Assembly (NCBI RefSeq): GCF_009908315.1
Contig: NZ_JAAATW010000003.1
Location: forward strand, 682,001-746,000
DNA: 64,000 bases
Origin: Paragemmobacter ruber
Lineage (GTDB): Bacteria; Pseudomonadota; Alphaproteobacteria; Rhodobacterales; Rhodobacteraceae
Direction: 5' to 3'
The notes under the pieces are model-generated. The model was given only the letters and a program-made list of their open reading frames with translations, was not told the DNA's origin and did no database searches. The position numbers and the translations under genes are program-made. Positions 27,892-37,608 of this stretch are shown one piece after another (the first letter of the stretch is position 1; each line of letters starts with the position of its first letter).

Positions 27892-28389
27892 TCAGGCCGC
27901 GCTGGCGGCCAGTGTCGTGCATTGTTCGGCGCCCTGCCCGGGCAGCAGCGTGACCGGCACGCCTGCGGCGCGCAGCGCGGCCTCGGTCGCGGCGAGATCG
28001 ACCAGACCCACGCGCAGGCGCAGCCGGGCCTGCTCTACCGCGGCCGTGTTGTTGTAATCCGGGCCGCGGCGGGCCTGATCGGCGCTGGTGCGGGTGACGC
28101 CCGCGCGCAGCGTGGCGTTGCTGCGGCAGTCGATCAGGTCGAGCGTGCTTTCGGTATAGCTGTCACGGCGCGGCCCACGGCACACTTCGGTATTGGCACG
28201 GGTCACATAGCGATCCACGGGATCGCCCAGCTTGGCCACCACGCCATCGGCATCGCATTGCGTGGCAAGGCCCATGTCGACGGCCTGCTCATCCGAGATG
28301 CAGCCCGACAGGGCCAAGAGCGCGGCACAGCCCAGTGCCGCGCCCCAGAGGCGCGCGCGTCCCGATCCTTGCATCCACTGTCCAACCAT
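27892..28389 (-). CDS. Predicted lipoprotein of unknown function inside the nuo operon
   Basis: A protein of 165 residues (start at 28389 with GAGGGA upstream; an in-frame ATG 15 bases later is possible). A lipoprotein signal ends at LALSGC. The mature part has several Cys residues (QCDADG, VCRGPR, DCRSN, EQCTT) and an Arg-rich, helix-prone C-terminal half. I recognise no family. It is inserted between nuoJ and nuoK, preceded by two REP-like palindromes. Whether it has any role in complex I is unknown. Confidence 0.7.
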   Translation of the reverse strand: MVGQWMQGSGRARLWGAALGCAALLALSGCISDEQAVDMGLATQCDADGVVAKLGDPVDRYVTRANTEVCRGPRRDSYTESTLDLIDCRSNATLRAGVTRTSADQARRGPDYNNTAAVEQARLRLRVGLVDLAATEAALRAAGVPVTLLPGQGAEQCTTLAASAA

Positions 28390-28426
28390 CTTCGGTTCCC
28401 TCGGGCCTTTGGCCCTTTTCTTGTTC

Positions 28427-28484
28427 AGGATGGGCAGCCTGCCCATCCTACACTTCTGTAGGATGGGCAAATTGCCCATCCTAC
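28427..28484. repeat. Two tandem REP-like palindromes between nuoJ and the next gene
   Basis: AGGATGGGCA-GCC-TGCCCATCCT (28427-28449) and GTAGGATGGGCA-AAT-TGCCCATCCTAC (28458-28484): arms of 10 and 12 bases, identical core, 8 bases apart. The nuoJ stop codon follows 7 bases away on the minus strand. Such hairpins in an operon can block 3'-exonucleases or tune expression. They look like a copy of a dispersed palindromic repeat. Confidence 0.85.
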
Positions 28485-28491
28485 CTTTTGG

Positions 28492-29106
28492 TCACAGCCC
28501 CTGCCCCGGTTTCACGTCTTTCAACTCCATCGCCTTGGCCGGATCGCGCCACATCTGGGCCAGAACATTCTGACGCTTCACATCCTTGCGGTGGCGCAGG
28601 GTCAAGAGGATCGCCCCGATCATGGCGACCAGCAGCACAAGGCCGGACGCCTGGAACAGGTAGATATACTTGTCATAGATCAGCAGACCCAGCGCCTTGG
28701 TGTTCTCCACCTGTGCCGCATCGGGCGCTACCGCCTGCCGCAGGCCCAGTGCGCCATCGGCCTGCACCCATGCGCCGATGCCAAGGGTCAGTTGCATCAA
28801 GAGGATGACCCCGATCAGCAGGCCAAGCGGCATGTAGCGCGCCATCTCGCCCTTCAGTTCGGCAAAGTCGATATCCAGCATCATGACGACGAACAGGAAC
28901 AGAACCGCCACGGCGCCCACATAGACGATGATCAGGAGCATCGCCACGAACTCTGCCCCCAAGAGCACGAAAAGCCCGGCCGAGGACAGGAAAGCCAGGA
29001 TCAGCCACAGCACCGAATGCACCGGGTTGCGGCTGACCGTCACCAGAAGTCCGGCCGTGACCGCGACGATGGCAAAGGCGTAGAAGGCGTAATCGGCCAC
29101 GGTCAT
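28492..29106 (-). CDS. nuoJ: NADH-quinone oxidoreductase subunit J
   Basis: A protein of 204 residues with five hydrophobic helices (start [19 protein letters not shown]). The conserved third helix, with the Tyr-Val-Gly-Ala segment [20 protein letters not shown], is clear. It overlaps the preceding carboxymuconolactone decarboxylase-like gene by 4 bases. Confidence 0.96.
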   Translation of the reverse strand: MTVADYAFYAFAIVAVTAGLLVTVSRNPVHSVLWLILAFLSSAGLFVLLGAEFVAMLLIIVYVGAVAVLFLFVVMMLDIDFAELKGEMARYMPLGLLIGVILLMQLTLGIGAWVQADGALGLRQAVAPDAAQVENTKALGLLIYDKYIYLFQASGLVLLVAMIGAILLTLRHRKDVKRQNVLAQMWRDPAKAMELKDVKPGQGL

Positions 29107-29513
29107 GCGTCTTTCTCCTCAACTTCCGCGAAGACGGTCTGGGCGATTTCCAGGGCCTTCTGCATGGCGGGCAGGCCGCCGAACATGCTCATCTGCCAGA
29201 TCACCTCGGCGATCTCGCGTTGGGTGGCGCCGGCCTCCAGCGCGTGCCGGACCGCCAGTTTCAATTGCGGCTCCGCCTGCGCGCCCAGCACTGTCAGCGC
29301 GGCGATTGTCACCAACAGCCGCGTCTTGGCATCAAGGCCTTCGCGGTTGAAGGTCTTGCCGAACCACATCTCCATCATGTCCTTGGACATGGTGGGGAAG
29401 AACTGATCGAACCCCTTCACCTGCAGGTTCTCCAGCGCAGGATTGAAGGCGCGCACCATTTCCTGGCTGCTTTCCATCATCTGCTGGAACATCTTGGTGA
29501 AGGCGTCATTCAT
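29103..29513 (-). CDS. Carboxymuconolactone decarboxylase-family protein (CMD), non-AhpD type
   Basis: A protein of 136 residues. The CMD helix pair is seen as [20 protein letters not shown] followed by [20 protein letters not shown]. The CxxC thiol pair of AhpD-type peroxide reductases is absent; the protein has no Cys in that region. The N-terminal 45 residues form a Met-rich helix. It sits between nuoI and nuoJ, 6 bases after nuoI and overlapping nuoJ, so it is translated with complex I. The family's catalytic role cannot be transferred; the function is unknown. Confidence 0.8.
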   Translation of the reverse strand: MNDAFTKMFQQMMESSQEMVRAFNPALENLQVKGFDQFFPTMSKDMMEMWFGKTFNREGLDAKTRLLVTIAALTVLGAQAEPQLKLAVRHALEAGATQREIAEVIWQMSMFGGLPAMQKALEIAQTVFAEVEEKDA

Positions 29514-29519
29514 GGCCGG

Positions 29520-30014
29520 TCACCGATAGGGCGCGTCAAGTTCAAGGTTGCGCGCGATTTCGGCTTCCCACCGGGCGCCGTTTTCCAGAAGCTTTTCCTT
29601 TGTGTAGAACAGCTCTTCCCGCGTTTCGGTGGAAAACTCGAAATTCGGCCCCTCGACGATGGCATCCACCGGGCAGGCCTCCTGACAGAAGCCGCAATAG
29701 ATGCACTTGGTCATGTCGATGTCGTAACGCGTGGTGCGGCGGCTGCCATCGTCGCGCGGTTCGGCGTCGATGGTGATGGCCTGCGCCGGGCAGACCGCCT
29801 CGCACAGCTTGCAGGCGATGCAGCGTTCTTCGCCATTCGGATAGCGGCGCAGCGCATGCTCACCCCGGAAGCGGGGCGATAGCGGCCCCTTCTCATGGGG
29901 ATAGTTCAGCGTGGCCTTGGGCGCGAAGAAATACTTCATCCCAAGGGCAAAGCCCTTGATGAAGTCCTGCAAGAGGAAATAGCGCGTGGCGCGGGTCCAG
30001 TCGATGTTGCTCAT
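29520..30014 (-). CDS. nuoI: NADH-quinone oxidoreductase subunit I
   Basis: A protein of 164 residues. Two [4Fe-4S] motifs, [16 protein letters not shown] and [16 protein letters not shown], bind clusters N6a and N6b of the peripheral arm. The N-terminal [13 protein letters not shown] helix is the usual membrane-contact segment. Its ribosome binding site GGAGG lies in the relic nuoH 3' end directly upstream (30018-30047). Confidence 0.97.
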   Translation of the reverse strand: MSNIDWTRATRYFLLQDFIKGFALGMKYFFAPKATLNYPHEKGPLSPRFRGEHALRRYPNGEERCIACKLCEAVCPAQAITIDAEPRDDGSRRTTRYDIDMTKCIYCGFCQEACPVDAIVEGPNFEFSTETREELFYTKEKLLENGARWEAEIARNLELDAPYR

Positions 30015-30017
30015 CTG

Positions 30018-30047
30018 TCAGCCTCCAATCGTCCATTTGGCCCGGAA
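30018..30047 (-). repeat. Relic copy of the nuoH 3' end, forming a direct repeat with 30624-30653
   Basis: Read on the minus strand, the codons give FRAKWTIGG and TGA, against FWARWAIGG and TGA at the true nuoH end. 24 of 30 bases match, in the same frame and including the stop. The relic ends 3 bases before the nuoI ATG and supplies its GGAGG site, which is where nuoH would end if the two genes were adjacent. The 175-aa gene lies between the two copies, so it looks like an insertion. Confidence 0.75.
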
Positions 30048-30099
30048 GAAATCCGAACCCGCATACTTCACGTGGTGGGTAATCATGTCTGCCTGCATG

Positions 30100-30627
30100 T
30101 CATGACCCTGGACAATGTTTGCCCGCGGCAGCGATTATCCGCCTGAGGATTTGGACCTCCTCACCTGATCGGGCAATCGGCATTGCGAGGCTCGACATGT
30201 TCTCGCACATGAACTTCCCACTTTCGCTGGCGCATGGCTCATCACGCATAAATGTGCAGGACTCAAGCCTGACCGTATGCAGGACGGCCAAAAGCGCGTT
30301 AGTGTTGGGATACCTGTCGTTGACAAGCGCCAGCAGGTACTCTGCCTCAGATCTAGCGTCCACCGGGTTCATGGCAGGCGACGCCCGCATGAACGCGAAC
30401 TCCAGTTGCGCACCAAGGATGGTAAGTCTGCCGTTCGGGGTCAGAAGTTCCGTGTCCGTGGTGTCAAGGCATATGCGGGCCTCAGTGTAAGCGCAGGCAT
30501 AGTCGCCAGCCTTTCCGCAGGACTGGAGCTTGTCAGAATTGCAAGTATCCGCCAGCGACGGACCACCCGAAGCAAGACACAAGGCAAGAGCCATTAGGCG
30601 AACTGCGACCGTGTCGTGCACGCTCAT
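30100..30627 (-). CDS. Predicted exported protein of unknown function, inserted between nuoH and nuoI
   Basis: A protein of 175 residues with an N-terminal signal peptide ([17 protein letters not shown] core, likely cut before Asp). Several Cys residues suggest disulfides ([51 protein letters not shown]). Base composition is visibly lower in G+C than the flanking nuo genes. The ATG at 30627 overlaps the nuoH stop and has no spaced ribosome binding site; an in-frame ATG at 30594 is an alternative. The gene is flanked by two copies of the nuoH 3' end. No recognised family; presumably acquired. Confidence 0.7.
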   Translation of the reverse strand: MSVHDTVAVRLMALALCLASGGPSLADTCNSDKLQSCGKAGDYACAYTEARICLDTTDTELLTPNGRLTILGAQLEFAFMRASPAMNPVDARSEAEYLLALVNDRYPNTNALLAVLHTVRLESCTFMRDEPCASESGKFMCENMSSLAMPIARSGEEVQILRRIIAAAGKHCPGS

Positions 30628-31661
30628 CCTCCAATCGCCCAGCGGGCCCAGAAGCCGCCGAGCACTTCGAATTTCGCCAGGAACGCCACGATCACCACCC
30701 AGGCGAGCGACAGCGGCAGGAACACCTTCCAGCCGATCCGCATCAGCTGGTCATAGCGGTAGCGGGGCACGATCGCCTTCACCATCGCGAATAGGAAGAA
30801 GAAGAAGGCCATCTTCGCCACCATCCACCACCACCCGTCGGGCAGGCCCGGGATGGGCGACAGCCAGCCACCGAAGAACAGGATGCTCATCAGCGCGCAC
30901 ATCAGGTAGATGGCGATGTATTCGCCCGCCATGAACAGAAGGAACGGGGTGGAGGAGTATTCCACCATGAACCCCGCCACCAGTTCGGATTCCGCTTCCG
31001 GCAGGTCGAAGGGCGGGCGGTTCGTCTCGGCCAGCGCCGAGATGAAGAACAGCGCCACCATCGGCAGATGCGGCAGCCAGAACCAGTTGAACAGGCCGAG
31101 GTTGCCATCCTGCGCCTCGACGATGGCGGACAGGTTCATGGACCCGGTCGAGATGATGATGCCGATGATGATCAGGCCCAGCGACACCTCGTAGGAAATC
31201 ATCTGCGCCGCCGACCGCAGCGACCCGAGGAAGGGGTATTTGGAGTTCGACGCCCAGCCGCCCATGATCACGCCGTAGACTTCGAGCGAGGACATGGCGA
31301 AGACGAACAGGATCGCCACGTTGATATTGGCCAGCACCCAGCCGTCATCGAAGGGGATCACCGCCCAGGCCATCAGCGCCAGCACGAAGGACAGCATCGG
31401 CGCGAGGAAGAAGACCGGGCGATCCGCCCCGGCGGGAATGACGATTTCCTTGAAGACATATTTCGCGGCATCGGCCACGGTCTGCAACAACCCCCACGGC
31501 CCCACAACGTTCGGCCCCCGGCGCATCTGGACGGCTGCCCAGATCTTGCGGTCGCCGTAGACGAGGAACAGCATCGACAGCATCACGAAGCCGACGAGCA
31601 GCAGCGTCTGCGCCGCCACCAGAACCGCCGTCCCCATCCCCGTTGCAAAAAACTCGTTCAT
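30624..31661 (-). CDS. nuoH: NADH-quinone oxidoreductase subunit H
   Basis: A protein of 345 residues with eight hydrophobic helices. Conserved quinone-site segments are [21 protein letters not shown] (residues 31-51), [21 protein letters not shown] and [15 protein letters not shown]. The C-terminal end ([11 protein letters not shown]) is repeated in relic form next to nuoI. Confidence 0.97.
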   Translation of the reverse strand: MNEFFATGMGTAVLVAAQTLLLVGFVMLSMLFLVYGDRKIWAAVQMRRGPNVVGPWGLLQTVADAAKYVFKEIVIPAGADRPVFFLAPMLSFVLALMAWAVIPFDDGWVLANINVAILFVFAMSSLEVYGVIMGGWASNSKYPFLGSLRSAAQMISYEVSLGLIIIGIIISTGSMNLSAIVEAQDGNLGLFNWFWLPHLPMVALFFISALAETNRPPFDLPEAESELVAGFMVEYSSTPFLLFMAGEYIAIYLMCALMSILFFGGWLSPIPGLPDGWWWMVAKMAFFFFLFAMVKAIVPRYRYDQLMRIGWKVFLPLSLAWVVIVAFLAKFEVLGGFWARWAIGG

Positions 31662-31673
31662 GATGCCTTTCCC

Positions 31674-32081
31674 TCAGACCGTCGGTATCCCGAGTGACCC
31701 GCAATCGCGCACCGTCACTTCGGCGTCGATCGTGCGAAAGCCCTTCGGAAGGGCGGCAGAGATGGTATAGACCGCATCCCCCCGCCAGATTTCACCCGTT
31801 TGCGCCACAGTCGTGCGCACGTGCCGCGCAAAGCCCGCGCCGCGGATCAGCGCATATTGGGCCGCCGCGCAGCGCGCATAGGCCTCGACATCCGCATTGT
31901 TGCGCGCGCCTGTCATGGCCACACGAAAATTTACCAGATCGCCATCCAGCAGGATCGTTTCGATCCCGTCATAGCCGGGGGTGAAGCTGCCCATGCTGGA
32001 CACGTCTGCCGCAGGCGCGCAGGCGGCCAGCGCCGCTGCCGCGACCCCTGCCCTTGCCATGCTGCCTGCGTTGCGTGTCAT
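31674..32081 (-). CDS. Predicted lipoprotein between nuoG and nuoH
   Basis: A protein of 135 residues. The start at 32081 is supported by GAGGCAGG six bases upstream; an ATG at 32093 that overlaps the nuoG stop is an alternative. The N-terminus ends in a lipobox (LAAC). The mature part includes GYDGIETILLDGDLVNFRVA and VEAYARCAAAQYALIRGAGF, an alpha/beta pattern seen in small envelope proteins of this order. I recognise no named family. It lies 12 bases before nuoH. Confidence 0.7.
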   Translation of the reverse strand: MTRNAGSMARAGVAAAALAACAPAADVSSMGSFTPGYDGIETILLDGDLVNFRVAMTGARNNADVEAYARCAAAQYALIRGAGFARHVRTTVAQTGEIWRGDAVYTISAALPKGFRTIDAEVTVRDCGSLGIPTV

Positions 32082-32089
32082 GCCCTGCC

Positions 32090-34102
32090 TCATTCCGCCG
32101 CAAGTGCCACGCGGGCACGGTCGGCCGCAAGGGCCGACAGTTCCGCCATGAGAACTGATGCCCGCGCAACCGGGTTCGTGAGATAGAAATCACGGATCGC
32201 GGGGCGGAAGTCGGCCTTGGCCGGGGCCTTCACCTCCAGCGGTTGCCAGTCATTGCCGGCCACCTCGTCGATCCGGCCCAGATGCGGATGCGCCTTCACC
32301 AGTGCCGCACGCAGCCCGGCAAGGCTGTCCCAAGGCAGGGTGGCCCCCAATTCGCCCGACAGGGCGCGCAGGATGGCCCAGTTCTCTTTCGCCTCGCCCG
32401 GCGCAAACCCGGCGCGCAGCGCAAGTTGGGGGCGGCCCTCGGTGTTCACGAAAAGGCCGTTCTCTTCCGTCCAGGCGGCACCCGGCAGGATGACATCGGC
32501 GCGCATCGCGCCCCGGTCACCATGGCTGCCGTGATAGATGACGAAGGGGCCCGGCGCGATCTCCACCTCATCGGCGCCGAGGTTGTAGATCACCTCTGCC
32601 CCGTCGGTCGCCGCAGCCAGACCGCCCTCGGTCACCGCGCCCACATCCATCGCGCCCACGCGCGACGCCGCCGTGTGCAGCACCAGAAGCCGCGCCCCCG
32701 TCGCTGCACAAAGCGCCATGGCTTGGGCTAGCACTGCTTCGCCATCCGCTTCGTTGATGGCACCCTGCCCCACGATCACCACACCGGGCTTGTCAGACGG
32801 CTTGGCCGCTGCCACCGCTGCCACCAGCGCGGCGCGATCCGTGCCCGCATGGGTGTAATCATAGGTCAGATCGTCCGCCGGGCCGATCACGGTGACCGCC
32901 GCGCCGTTGAGCCACGCCTTGCGGATGCGCGCGTTCAGCACCGCCGCCTCTACACGCGGGTTGGTGCCGATCAGGGTGATCGACTTGGCGCTGTCGATAT
33001 CCTCGATCGCCGCAATGCCGACATAGGCCGACCGGTTGCCCGCAGGCAGGCGCGCGCCATCGGTGCGACATTCCACATGTCCGCCCAGACCTTCGATCAA
33101 AGTCTTGAGGCTGAAGACAGCCTCGACCGGGGCCAGATCGCCCACCAGACCGGCAACCTTCTTGCCCCTCATGGCGGCGGCCGCCGCTGCCAGCGCCTCA
33201 CCCCAGCCTGCTTTGCGCAGCTTGCCATTCTCGCGGATATAGGGCGTATCGAGCCGCTGGCGGCGCAGGCCATCCCAGACAAAGCGCGTCTTGTCGGAAA
33301 TCCATTCCTCGTTCACGCCGTCATGGTTGCGCGGCAGGATGCGCATGACTTCGCGGCCCTTGGTATCGACCCGGATGTTCGATCCCAGCGCATCCATCAC
33401 GTCGATGGTTTCGGTCTTGGTCAACTCCCAAGGCCGCGCGGTAAAGGCATAGGGCTTGCTGGTCAGCGCGCCGACCGGGCAGAGGTCGATGATGTTGCCC
33501 TGCAGGTTGCTGGAGAGCGTTTCGTTCAGATAGCTGGTGATCTCGCTATCCTCGCCCCGCCCGGTCTGGCCCATCTGGGTGATGCCCGCCACTTCCGTCG
33601 TGAAGCGCACGCAGCGCGTGCAGGAAATGCAGCGCGTCATCTTCGTGGCGACCAGCGGGCCGAGGTTCAGGTCATCGGACGCACGCTTGGGTTCGCGGTA
33701 GCGCGAAAAGTCCACGCCATAGGCCATGGCCTGATCCTGCAAGTCACACTCGCCGCCCTGATCGCAGATCGGGCAATCGAGCGGGTGGTTGATCAGCAGG
33801 AATTCCATCACGCCCTCGCGGGCCTTCTTGACCATTGGCGACTTGGTCTTGACGACCGGAGCTTCGCCATTCGGGCCGGGGCGCAGGTCGCGCACCTGCA
33901 TGGCGCAGCTGGCCGCAGGCTTTGGCGGGCCGCCCACCACCTCGACCAGACACATCCGGCAGTTGCCCGCGATCGTCAGGCGTTCGTGATAGCAAAAGCG
34001 CGGGATTTCCACGCCCGCCACCTCGGCGGCCTGAATGATGGTCATGGCGCCATCCACCTCGACCTCGATGCCGTCGATGTTGATCTTCTTGAGGTTAGAC
34101 AT
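32090..34102 (-). CDS. nuoG: NADH-quinone oxidoreductase subunit G
   Basis: A protein of 670 residues. The N-terminal 2Fe-2S domain has CRMCLVEV, followed by [17 protein letters not shown] and the [10 protein letters not shown] cluster motif, then a molybdopterin-oxidoreductase-like domain from about residue 220. It carries several Fe-S clusters of the electron path from NuoF. It overlaps the 60-aa gene upstream by 8 bases. Confidence 0.97.
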   Translation of the reverse strand: MSNLKKINIDGIEVEVDGAMTIIQAAEVAGVEIPRFCYHERLTIAGNCRMCLVEVVGGPPKPAASCAMQVRDLRPGPNGEAPVVKTKSPMVKKAREGVMEFLLINHPLDCPICDQGGECDLQDQAMAYGVDFSRYREPKRASDDLNLGPLVATKMTRCISCTRCVRFTTEVAGITQMGQTGRGEDSEITSYLNETLSSNLQGNIIDLCPVGALTSKPYAFTARPWELTKTETIDVMDALGSNIRVDTKGREVMRILPRNHDGVNEEWISDKTRFVWDGLRRQRLDTPYIRENGKLRKAGWGEALAAAAAAMRGKKVAGLVGDLAPVEAVFSLKTLIEGLGGHVECRTDGARLPAGNRSAYVGIAAIEDIDSAKSITLIGTNPRVEAAVLNARIRKAWLNGAAVTVIGPADDLTYDYTHAGTDRAALVAAVAAAKPSDKPGVVIVGQGAINEADGEAVLAQAMALCAATGARLLVLHTAASRVGAMDVGAVTEGGLAAATDGAEVIYNLGADEVEIAPGPFVIYHGSHGDRGAMRADVILPGAAWTEENGLFVNTEGRPQLALRAGFAPGEAKENWAILRALSGELGATLPWDSLAGLRAALVKAHPHLGRIDEVAGNDWQPLEVKAPAKADFRPAIRDFYLTNPVARASVLMAELSALAADRARVALAAE

Positions 34103-34277
34103 GAACCCGGTCCTTCCGCAGCAGCCCGAACGCCGCGTCGCGCAGCCGGGCCAGCAGCCCCGTCTGGCGCGCGCCGGGGGCTGCCTGTTTCGTCCTATCC
34201 TGTTCAGATGACAGGTGTTTCACACGCGCCTCGATATCGCGCATCGCAAGTTTCGGATCGAGGTTTCCGTAGCACAT
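34095..34277 (-). CDS. Small hypothetical protein upstream of nuoG
   Basis: A protein of 60 residues starting [20 protein letters not shown] at 34277. It is basic, with an early Cys and an amphipathic helix ([19 protein letters not shown]) at the end. The 5-base gap after the DUF3291 gene and the 8-base overlap with nuoG support translation. I recall similar small proteins of this type in the same place in related nuo operons, but cannot name a family. Confidence 0.65.
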   Translation of the reverse strand: MCYGNLDPKLAMRDIEARVKHLSSEQDRTKQAAPGARQTGLLARLRDAAFGLLRKDRVHV

Positions 34278-34282
34278 GCCCG

Positions 34283-34780
34283 TCACTCCGCCGCCACTTG
34301 AGTGCAACGGTGGGATTTCCACAGCTGCGCCTGTTCCAGATATGTCCAGCCGAAGGCGTGGTCGCTGTCGCCATGCGCCTGAAGGTGCGCCAGCCGCGCC
34401 AGCGCCTCGTCCAGAGAAGGGCGATGCCCGGCGGGCACCCACCACATCACGAAATGCATCTTTCCCAGAACCTCGAACCATTCCGCGCGGCGTTCATAGA
34501 ACTGGCGGTGGACGGTGTTCCAGACAAAAGCCTCCAGCGTCTCGACACTTTCCCAGACGGTCAGGTTCGACACGAATTGCGGATCGCCGCCGATCTTGGC
34601 CTCGGTATTGCCGGTCCCGGGTTCGCCCGAGCCTTCCATCATCCAGACAAAGCCCGGCATCCGCTTGCCCAGACCGTTGACACGGTCCAGCGCCGCCATG
34701 AACTCGGCCACGCGCGGGTCGTCGGTGGGGGCCAGCAGGCGCCCCACGTTCAATTCGGCAAGGTGCATCGCTTGGGTCAT
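34283..34780 (-). CDS. DUF3291 domain protein
   Basis: A protein of 165 residues. The sequence MHLAELNVGRLLAPTDDPRV, then VNGLGKRMPGFVWMM, NLTVWESVETLEAFVW and FVMWWVPAGHRPSLDEALARL are the family's conserved blocks, giving a ferredoxin-like fold related to antibiotic-biosynthesis monooxygenases. Function is not established. It overlaps the DUF5333 gene by 4 bases and precedes the 60-aa gene, within the nuoF-nuoG interval. Confidence 0.85.
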   Translation of the reverse strand: MTQAMHLAELNVGRLLAPTDDPRVAEFMAALDRVNGLGKRMPGFVWMMEGSGEPGTGNTEAKIGGDPQFVSNLTVWESVETLEAFVWNTVHRQFYERRAEWFEVLGKMHFVMWWVPAGHRPSLDEALARLAHLQAHGDSDHAFGWTYLEQAQLWKSHRCTQVAAE

Positions 34781-35190
34781 TCGGTATCCCTCAGCAGATA
34801 TCCGATCAGCGAGTTCTTCGCGATCTCTTCCCGCCCGATGCGGCAGTATTCCTCGGTCTTGCCGGGTTCGGCCCCCTTGGCGCGCAGCCAATCGGCGGCC
34901 TGCGCCTTGCCGCGCGCCTTCTCGGTATCGCTGGTTACGAAGGCGCGGATCTCGGACACGCTGTAACCCTTTTCCTGCGCATAGGCGCGCAGCTTGTTCA
35001 ACTCGCCCAGCGCACGCATCCGGCGTGGCTCCAAGGCGGGGCAATTGTCGGCGATGGCATCCCCGATGAAGCCCTGGAGCAGGACGTTGTTGATATGCGG
35101 TTCGGTGTTGATCGGCTCCAACGCGTGGGCGGGAAGCGCGGCCAGCAGCGCAACGAGGGAAAGGGGGGCGGAAAGGGGGGCAAGTTTCAT
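34777..35190 (-). CDS. DUF5333 family exported protein of the nuo operon
   Basis: A protein of 137 residues from the ATG at 35190 (GGAGAT upstream). Signal peptide MKLAPLSAPLSLVALLAALPAHA, then a helical domain with Cys residues (DNCPALEPRRM, EEYCRIG). DUF5333 is described from Rhodobacterales and is usually found beside nuoF/nuoG. No activity is known. It ends overlapping the DUF3291 start. Confidence 0.8.
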   Translation of the reverse strand: MKLAPLSAPLSLVALLAALPAHALEPINTEPHINNVLLQGFIGDAIADNCPALEPRRMRALGELNKLRAYAQEKGYSVSEIRAFVTSDTEKARGKAQAADWLRAKGAEPGKTEEYCRIGREEIAKNSLIGYLLRDTE

Positions 35191-35288
35191 CGGTATCTCC
35201 TTGGCTATCCGTGCCATGAAGATGGGGGCTTTGGGCGATGATATGCCATCACAAGGCCGGGTGCGGCGGAAGGCAAGCGGTGTGCCAA

Positions 35289-35555
35289 TCATGCGCAACC
35301 CCCCGGATAGACCCAGACGCCCGCCTCGAACCGGTCGTAGATGCCGGTGCGCAGGGTTGTGCCACGGGCCGCACATTCCGCCTCGGCCATCTGGCGCGCA
35401 GCGGCGCCTTCGTGATTGGCGAAGGGTGTGCCGTTGTTGGTCACGCGCAAGGGGCCTGACGATGCAGGCGCCACGGCCGCAGGGGCGGCCACGCACCCCG
35501 TCAGTGCAAGCGCCACAAGGCAGGGCGCGAGGGCATGGGGACGGGCGGCGATCAC
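35289..35555 (-). CDS. Small predicted lipoprotein
   Basis: A protein of 88 residues. Lipobox LALTGC at residues 16-21, Ala/Pro-rich spacer, then a short domain with two Cys (EAECAARGTTLR, PGGCA at the very end). It overlaps the stop of the methyltransferase gene by 4 bases, so the two are co-translated. No family recognised. Confidence 0.65.
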   Translation of the reverse strand: MIAARPHALAPCLVALALTGCVAAPAAVAPASSGPLRVTNNGTPFANHEGAAARQMAEAECAARGTTLRTGIYDRFEAGVWVYPGGCA

Positions 35556-36274
35556 GAAAGCCTCCCCACCCGGGAATGAACCGGGCGATGCGCCGGCCCC
35601 TTTTCCAGCACGACAAAGGAGTCATGCAGATGCAGGCCCGTCACCCGGCCTGCAAGCGCCGGATAATGCGCCGCACCGTCATGATACCAGTGATGCATAT
35701 CATCGACCATGCGGCGGATATCGTTGAAGAAATTGCCGGCCACGTCGCGACCGCCCCCATAACCGGGCCAATAGGCGGTGTGCAGATCCTCGATCACATA
35801 GAGCCCGCCATCCGACAGATGCGGAAACAGGGTCATCAGGCTGCTGCGGATGTGGTCCATGACGTGGCTGCCATCATCCAGCACCACATCGACGCCCCCC
35901 ATTTCTTCCACCACTTGACGAAGGAAGTCCGGGTCATCCTGCGAACCGATCCTTACCCGCCCAGCCAGACCGTCGAACTCGGCGCAGTTCGGTTCAATGT
36001 CGATACCGAACAGGATCGCCTCCGGGCCAAGGTAGTTTCGCCAGATTTGCAGCGACCCACCCCGGGAAACCCCAAGTTCAAGGAAACGTACGGGCTGGCC
36101 GCGATAACGGCCAAAGTAACGATCGTAAAGCGGGATGTAGTGATGCCATTTGTGGACAACGGCACCCTCGTTCTGCGCATAGATCGTCAGCAGATCGCCA
36201 TCGAACCCATATTTCGAACGGATGTCGGCGGCGACATCCTTATCTTGTTCGAATTTGAAGGGTTTGATGGCCAT
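35552..36274 (-). CDS. Class I SAM-dependent methyltransferase, inserted after nuoF
   Basis: A protein of 240 residues. SAM-binding motif I is FLELGVSRGGSLQIW (about residue 65), with an acidic post-I (GIDIEPN), and VDVVLDDGSHVMDHIRSSL as motif II. This is the pattern of the Methyltransf_24/macrocin-O-methyltransferase-like group, often acting on sugars or surface polymers. The start at 36274 follows a 28-base gap from nuoF. Its G+C is a little lower than the nuo genes. It is not a complex I gene; its target is unknown and no glycan cluster is nearby. Confidence 0.82.
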   Translation of the reverse strand: MAIKPFKFEQDKDVAADIRSKYGFDGDLLTIYAQNEGAVVHKWHHYIPLYDRYFGRYRGQPVRFLELGVSRGGSLQIWRNYLGPEAILFGIDIEPNCAEFDGLAGRVRIGSQDDPDFLRQVVEEMGGVDVVLDDGSHVMDHIRSSLMTLFPHLSDGGLYVIEDLHTAYWPGYGGGRDVAGNFFNDIRRMVDDMHHWYHDGAAHYPALAGRVTGLHLHDSFVVLEKGPAHRPVHSRVGRLS

Positions 36275-36302
36275 CTGCTTATACCTGACTTGTCACTGGC
36301 AC

Positions 36303-37598
36303 TTATTCCGCAGCGACCGCCGACAGGCGGCCCGTCTTCTTGGCCTTGATGCGGTCCTCGATCTCATCCCGGAAAGCCCGGACGAGGCCCTGGATCGGCC
36401 ATGCCGCCGCGTCGCCGAGGGCGCAGATCGTGTGGCCTTCCACCTGCTTCGTCACCGACAGCAGCATGTCGATCTCTTCCACTTCGGCGTCGCCGCGCAC
36501 GAGGCGATCCATCACGCGCATCATCCAGCCCGTGCCTTCGCGGCAGGGCGTGCACTGGCCACAGCTTTCGTGCTTGTAGAACTTGGACAGCCGCCAGATC
36601 GCCTTGATCACGTCGGTGGACTGATCCATCACGATCACCGCCGCCGTGCCGAGGCCCGAGCGCTGTTCACGCAGCCAGTCGAAATCCATGATCGCGTCAT
36701 CGCACTGCGCCTGCGTCAGAAGCGGCACTGATGACCCGCCCGGGATCACGGCCTTGAGGTTCTTCCACCCGCCGCGCACGCCGCCACAGTGGCGATCCAG
36801 CAATTCCTTCAGCGGGATCGACATCGCCTCTTCCACCACGCAGGGGTTGTTGACGTGGCCAGAGATGCCGAACAGTTTGGTCCCCGCATTGTTCGGGCGG
36901 CCAAAGCCTGCGAACCATTCGGGGCCACGGCGCAGGATCGTGGGGACCACCGCGATGGATTCCACGTTGTTCACCGTGGTCGGGCAGCCGTAGAGGCCCG
37001 ACCCCGCCGGGAACGGCGGCTTCATCCGGGGCATGCCCTTCTTGCCTTCAAGGCTTTCCAGCAGCGCGGTTTCCTCGCCGCAGATATAGGCCCCGGCCCC
37101 GTGATGCAGATAGAGGTCGAAATCCCAGCCAGACTTGGCCGCGTTCTTCCCCAGAAGGCCCGCGTCGTAACATTCGTCGATCGCCGCCTGCAGCGCCTCG
37201 CGCTCGCGGATGTATTCGCCGCGGATGTAGATGTAGCAGGCATTCGCCCCCATCGCGAAGGACGCAATCAGCGCGCCTTCGATCAGGGTGTGCGGATCAT
37301 GGCGCATGATCTCGCGGTCCTTGCAGGTGCCGGGTTCGGATTCATCGGCATTGATCACCAGATAGGACGGGCGCCCATCGCTCTGCTTGGGCATGAAGGA
37401 CCATTTCAGGCCCGTGGGAAAGCCCGCGCCGCCCCGGCCGCGCAGACCCGATGCCTTGACCTGTTCGATGATCTTGTCCCGCCCGCGCGAGATGATCTCG
37501 GCCGTGCCGTCCCAATGGCCGCGCTTCTTCGCCCCGGCAAGGGTGCGGTCATGCATCCCGTAGAGGTTGGTGAAGATGCGGTCCTGATCCTTGAGCAT
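36303..37598 (-). CDS. nuoF: NADH-quinone oxidoreductase subunit F
   Basis: A protein of 431 residues, the NADH- and FMN-binding subunit. It has [16 protein letters not shown] (NADH/FMN glycine-rich loop), [15 protein letters not shown], and the [4Fe-4S] motif [10 protein letters not shown] with the distal Cys in [13 protein letters not shown]. Length and start are standard. Confidence 0.98.
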   Translation of the reverse strand: MLKDQDRIFTNLYGMHDRTLAGAKKRGHWDGTAEIISRGRDKIIEQVKASGLRGRGGAGFPTGLKWSFMPKQSDGRPSYLVINADESEPGTCKDREIMRHDPHTLIEGALIASFAMGANACYIYIRGEYIREREALQAAIDECYDAGLLGKNAAKSGWDFDLYLHHGAGAYICGEETALLESLEGKKGMPRMKPPFPAGSGLYGCPTTVNNVESIAVVPTILRRGPEWFAGFGRPNNAGTKLFGISGHVNNPCVVEEAMSIPLKELLDRHCGGVRGGWKNLKAVIPGGSSVPLLTQAQCDDAIMDFDWLREQRSGLGTAAVIVMDQSTDVIKAIWRLSKFYKHESCGQCTPCREGTGWMMRVMDRLVRGDAEVEEIDMLLSVTKQVEGHTICALGDAAAWPIQGLVRAFRDEIEDRIKAKKTGRLSAVAAE

Positions 37599-37608
37599 GT
37601 CTTGCCCC

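Noticed and set aside
32849-34966. 705-residue plus-strand open frame opposite nuoG
   Set aside because: nuoG is unmistakable on the minus strand; the antisense frame has low-complexity composition and no domain signature.
34102-36303. nuoF, DUF3291 and nuoG all end in AAE before the stop codon (VAAE, VAAE, LAAE)
   Set aside because: Only four codons are shared, an Ala-Ala-Glu ending is common in GC-rich proteobacterial proteins, and no longer repeat supports a duplication like that at nuoH.
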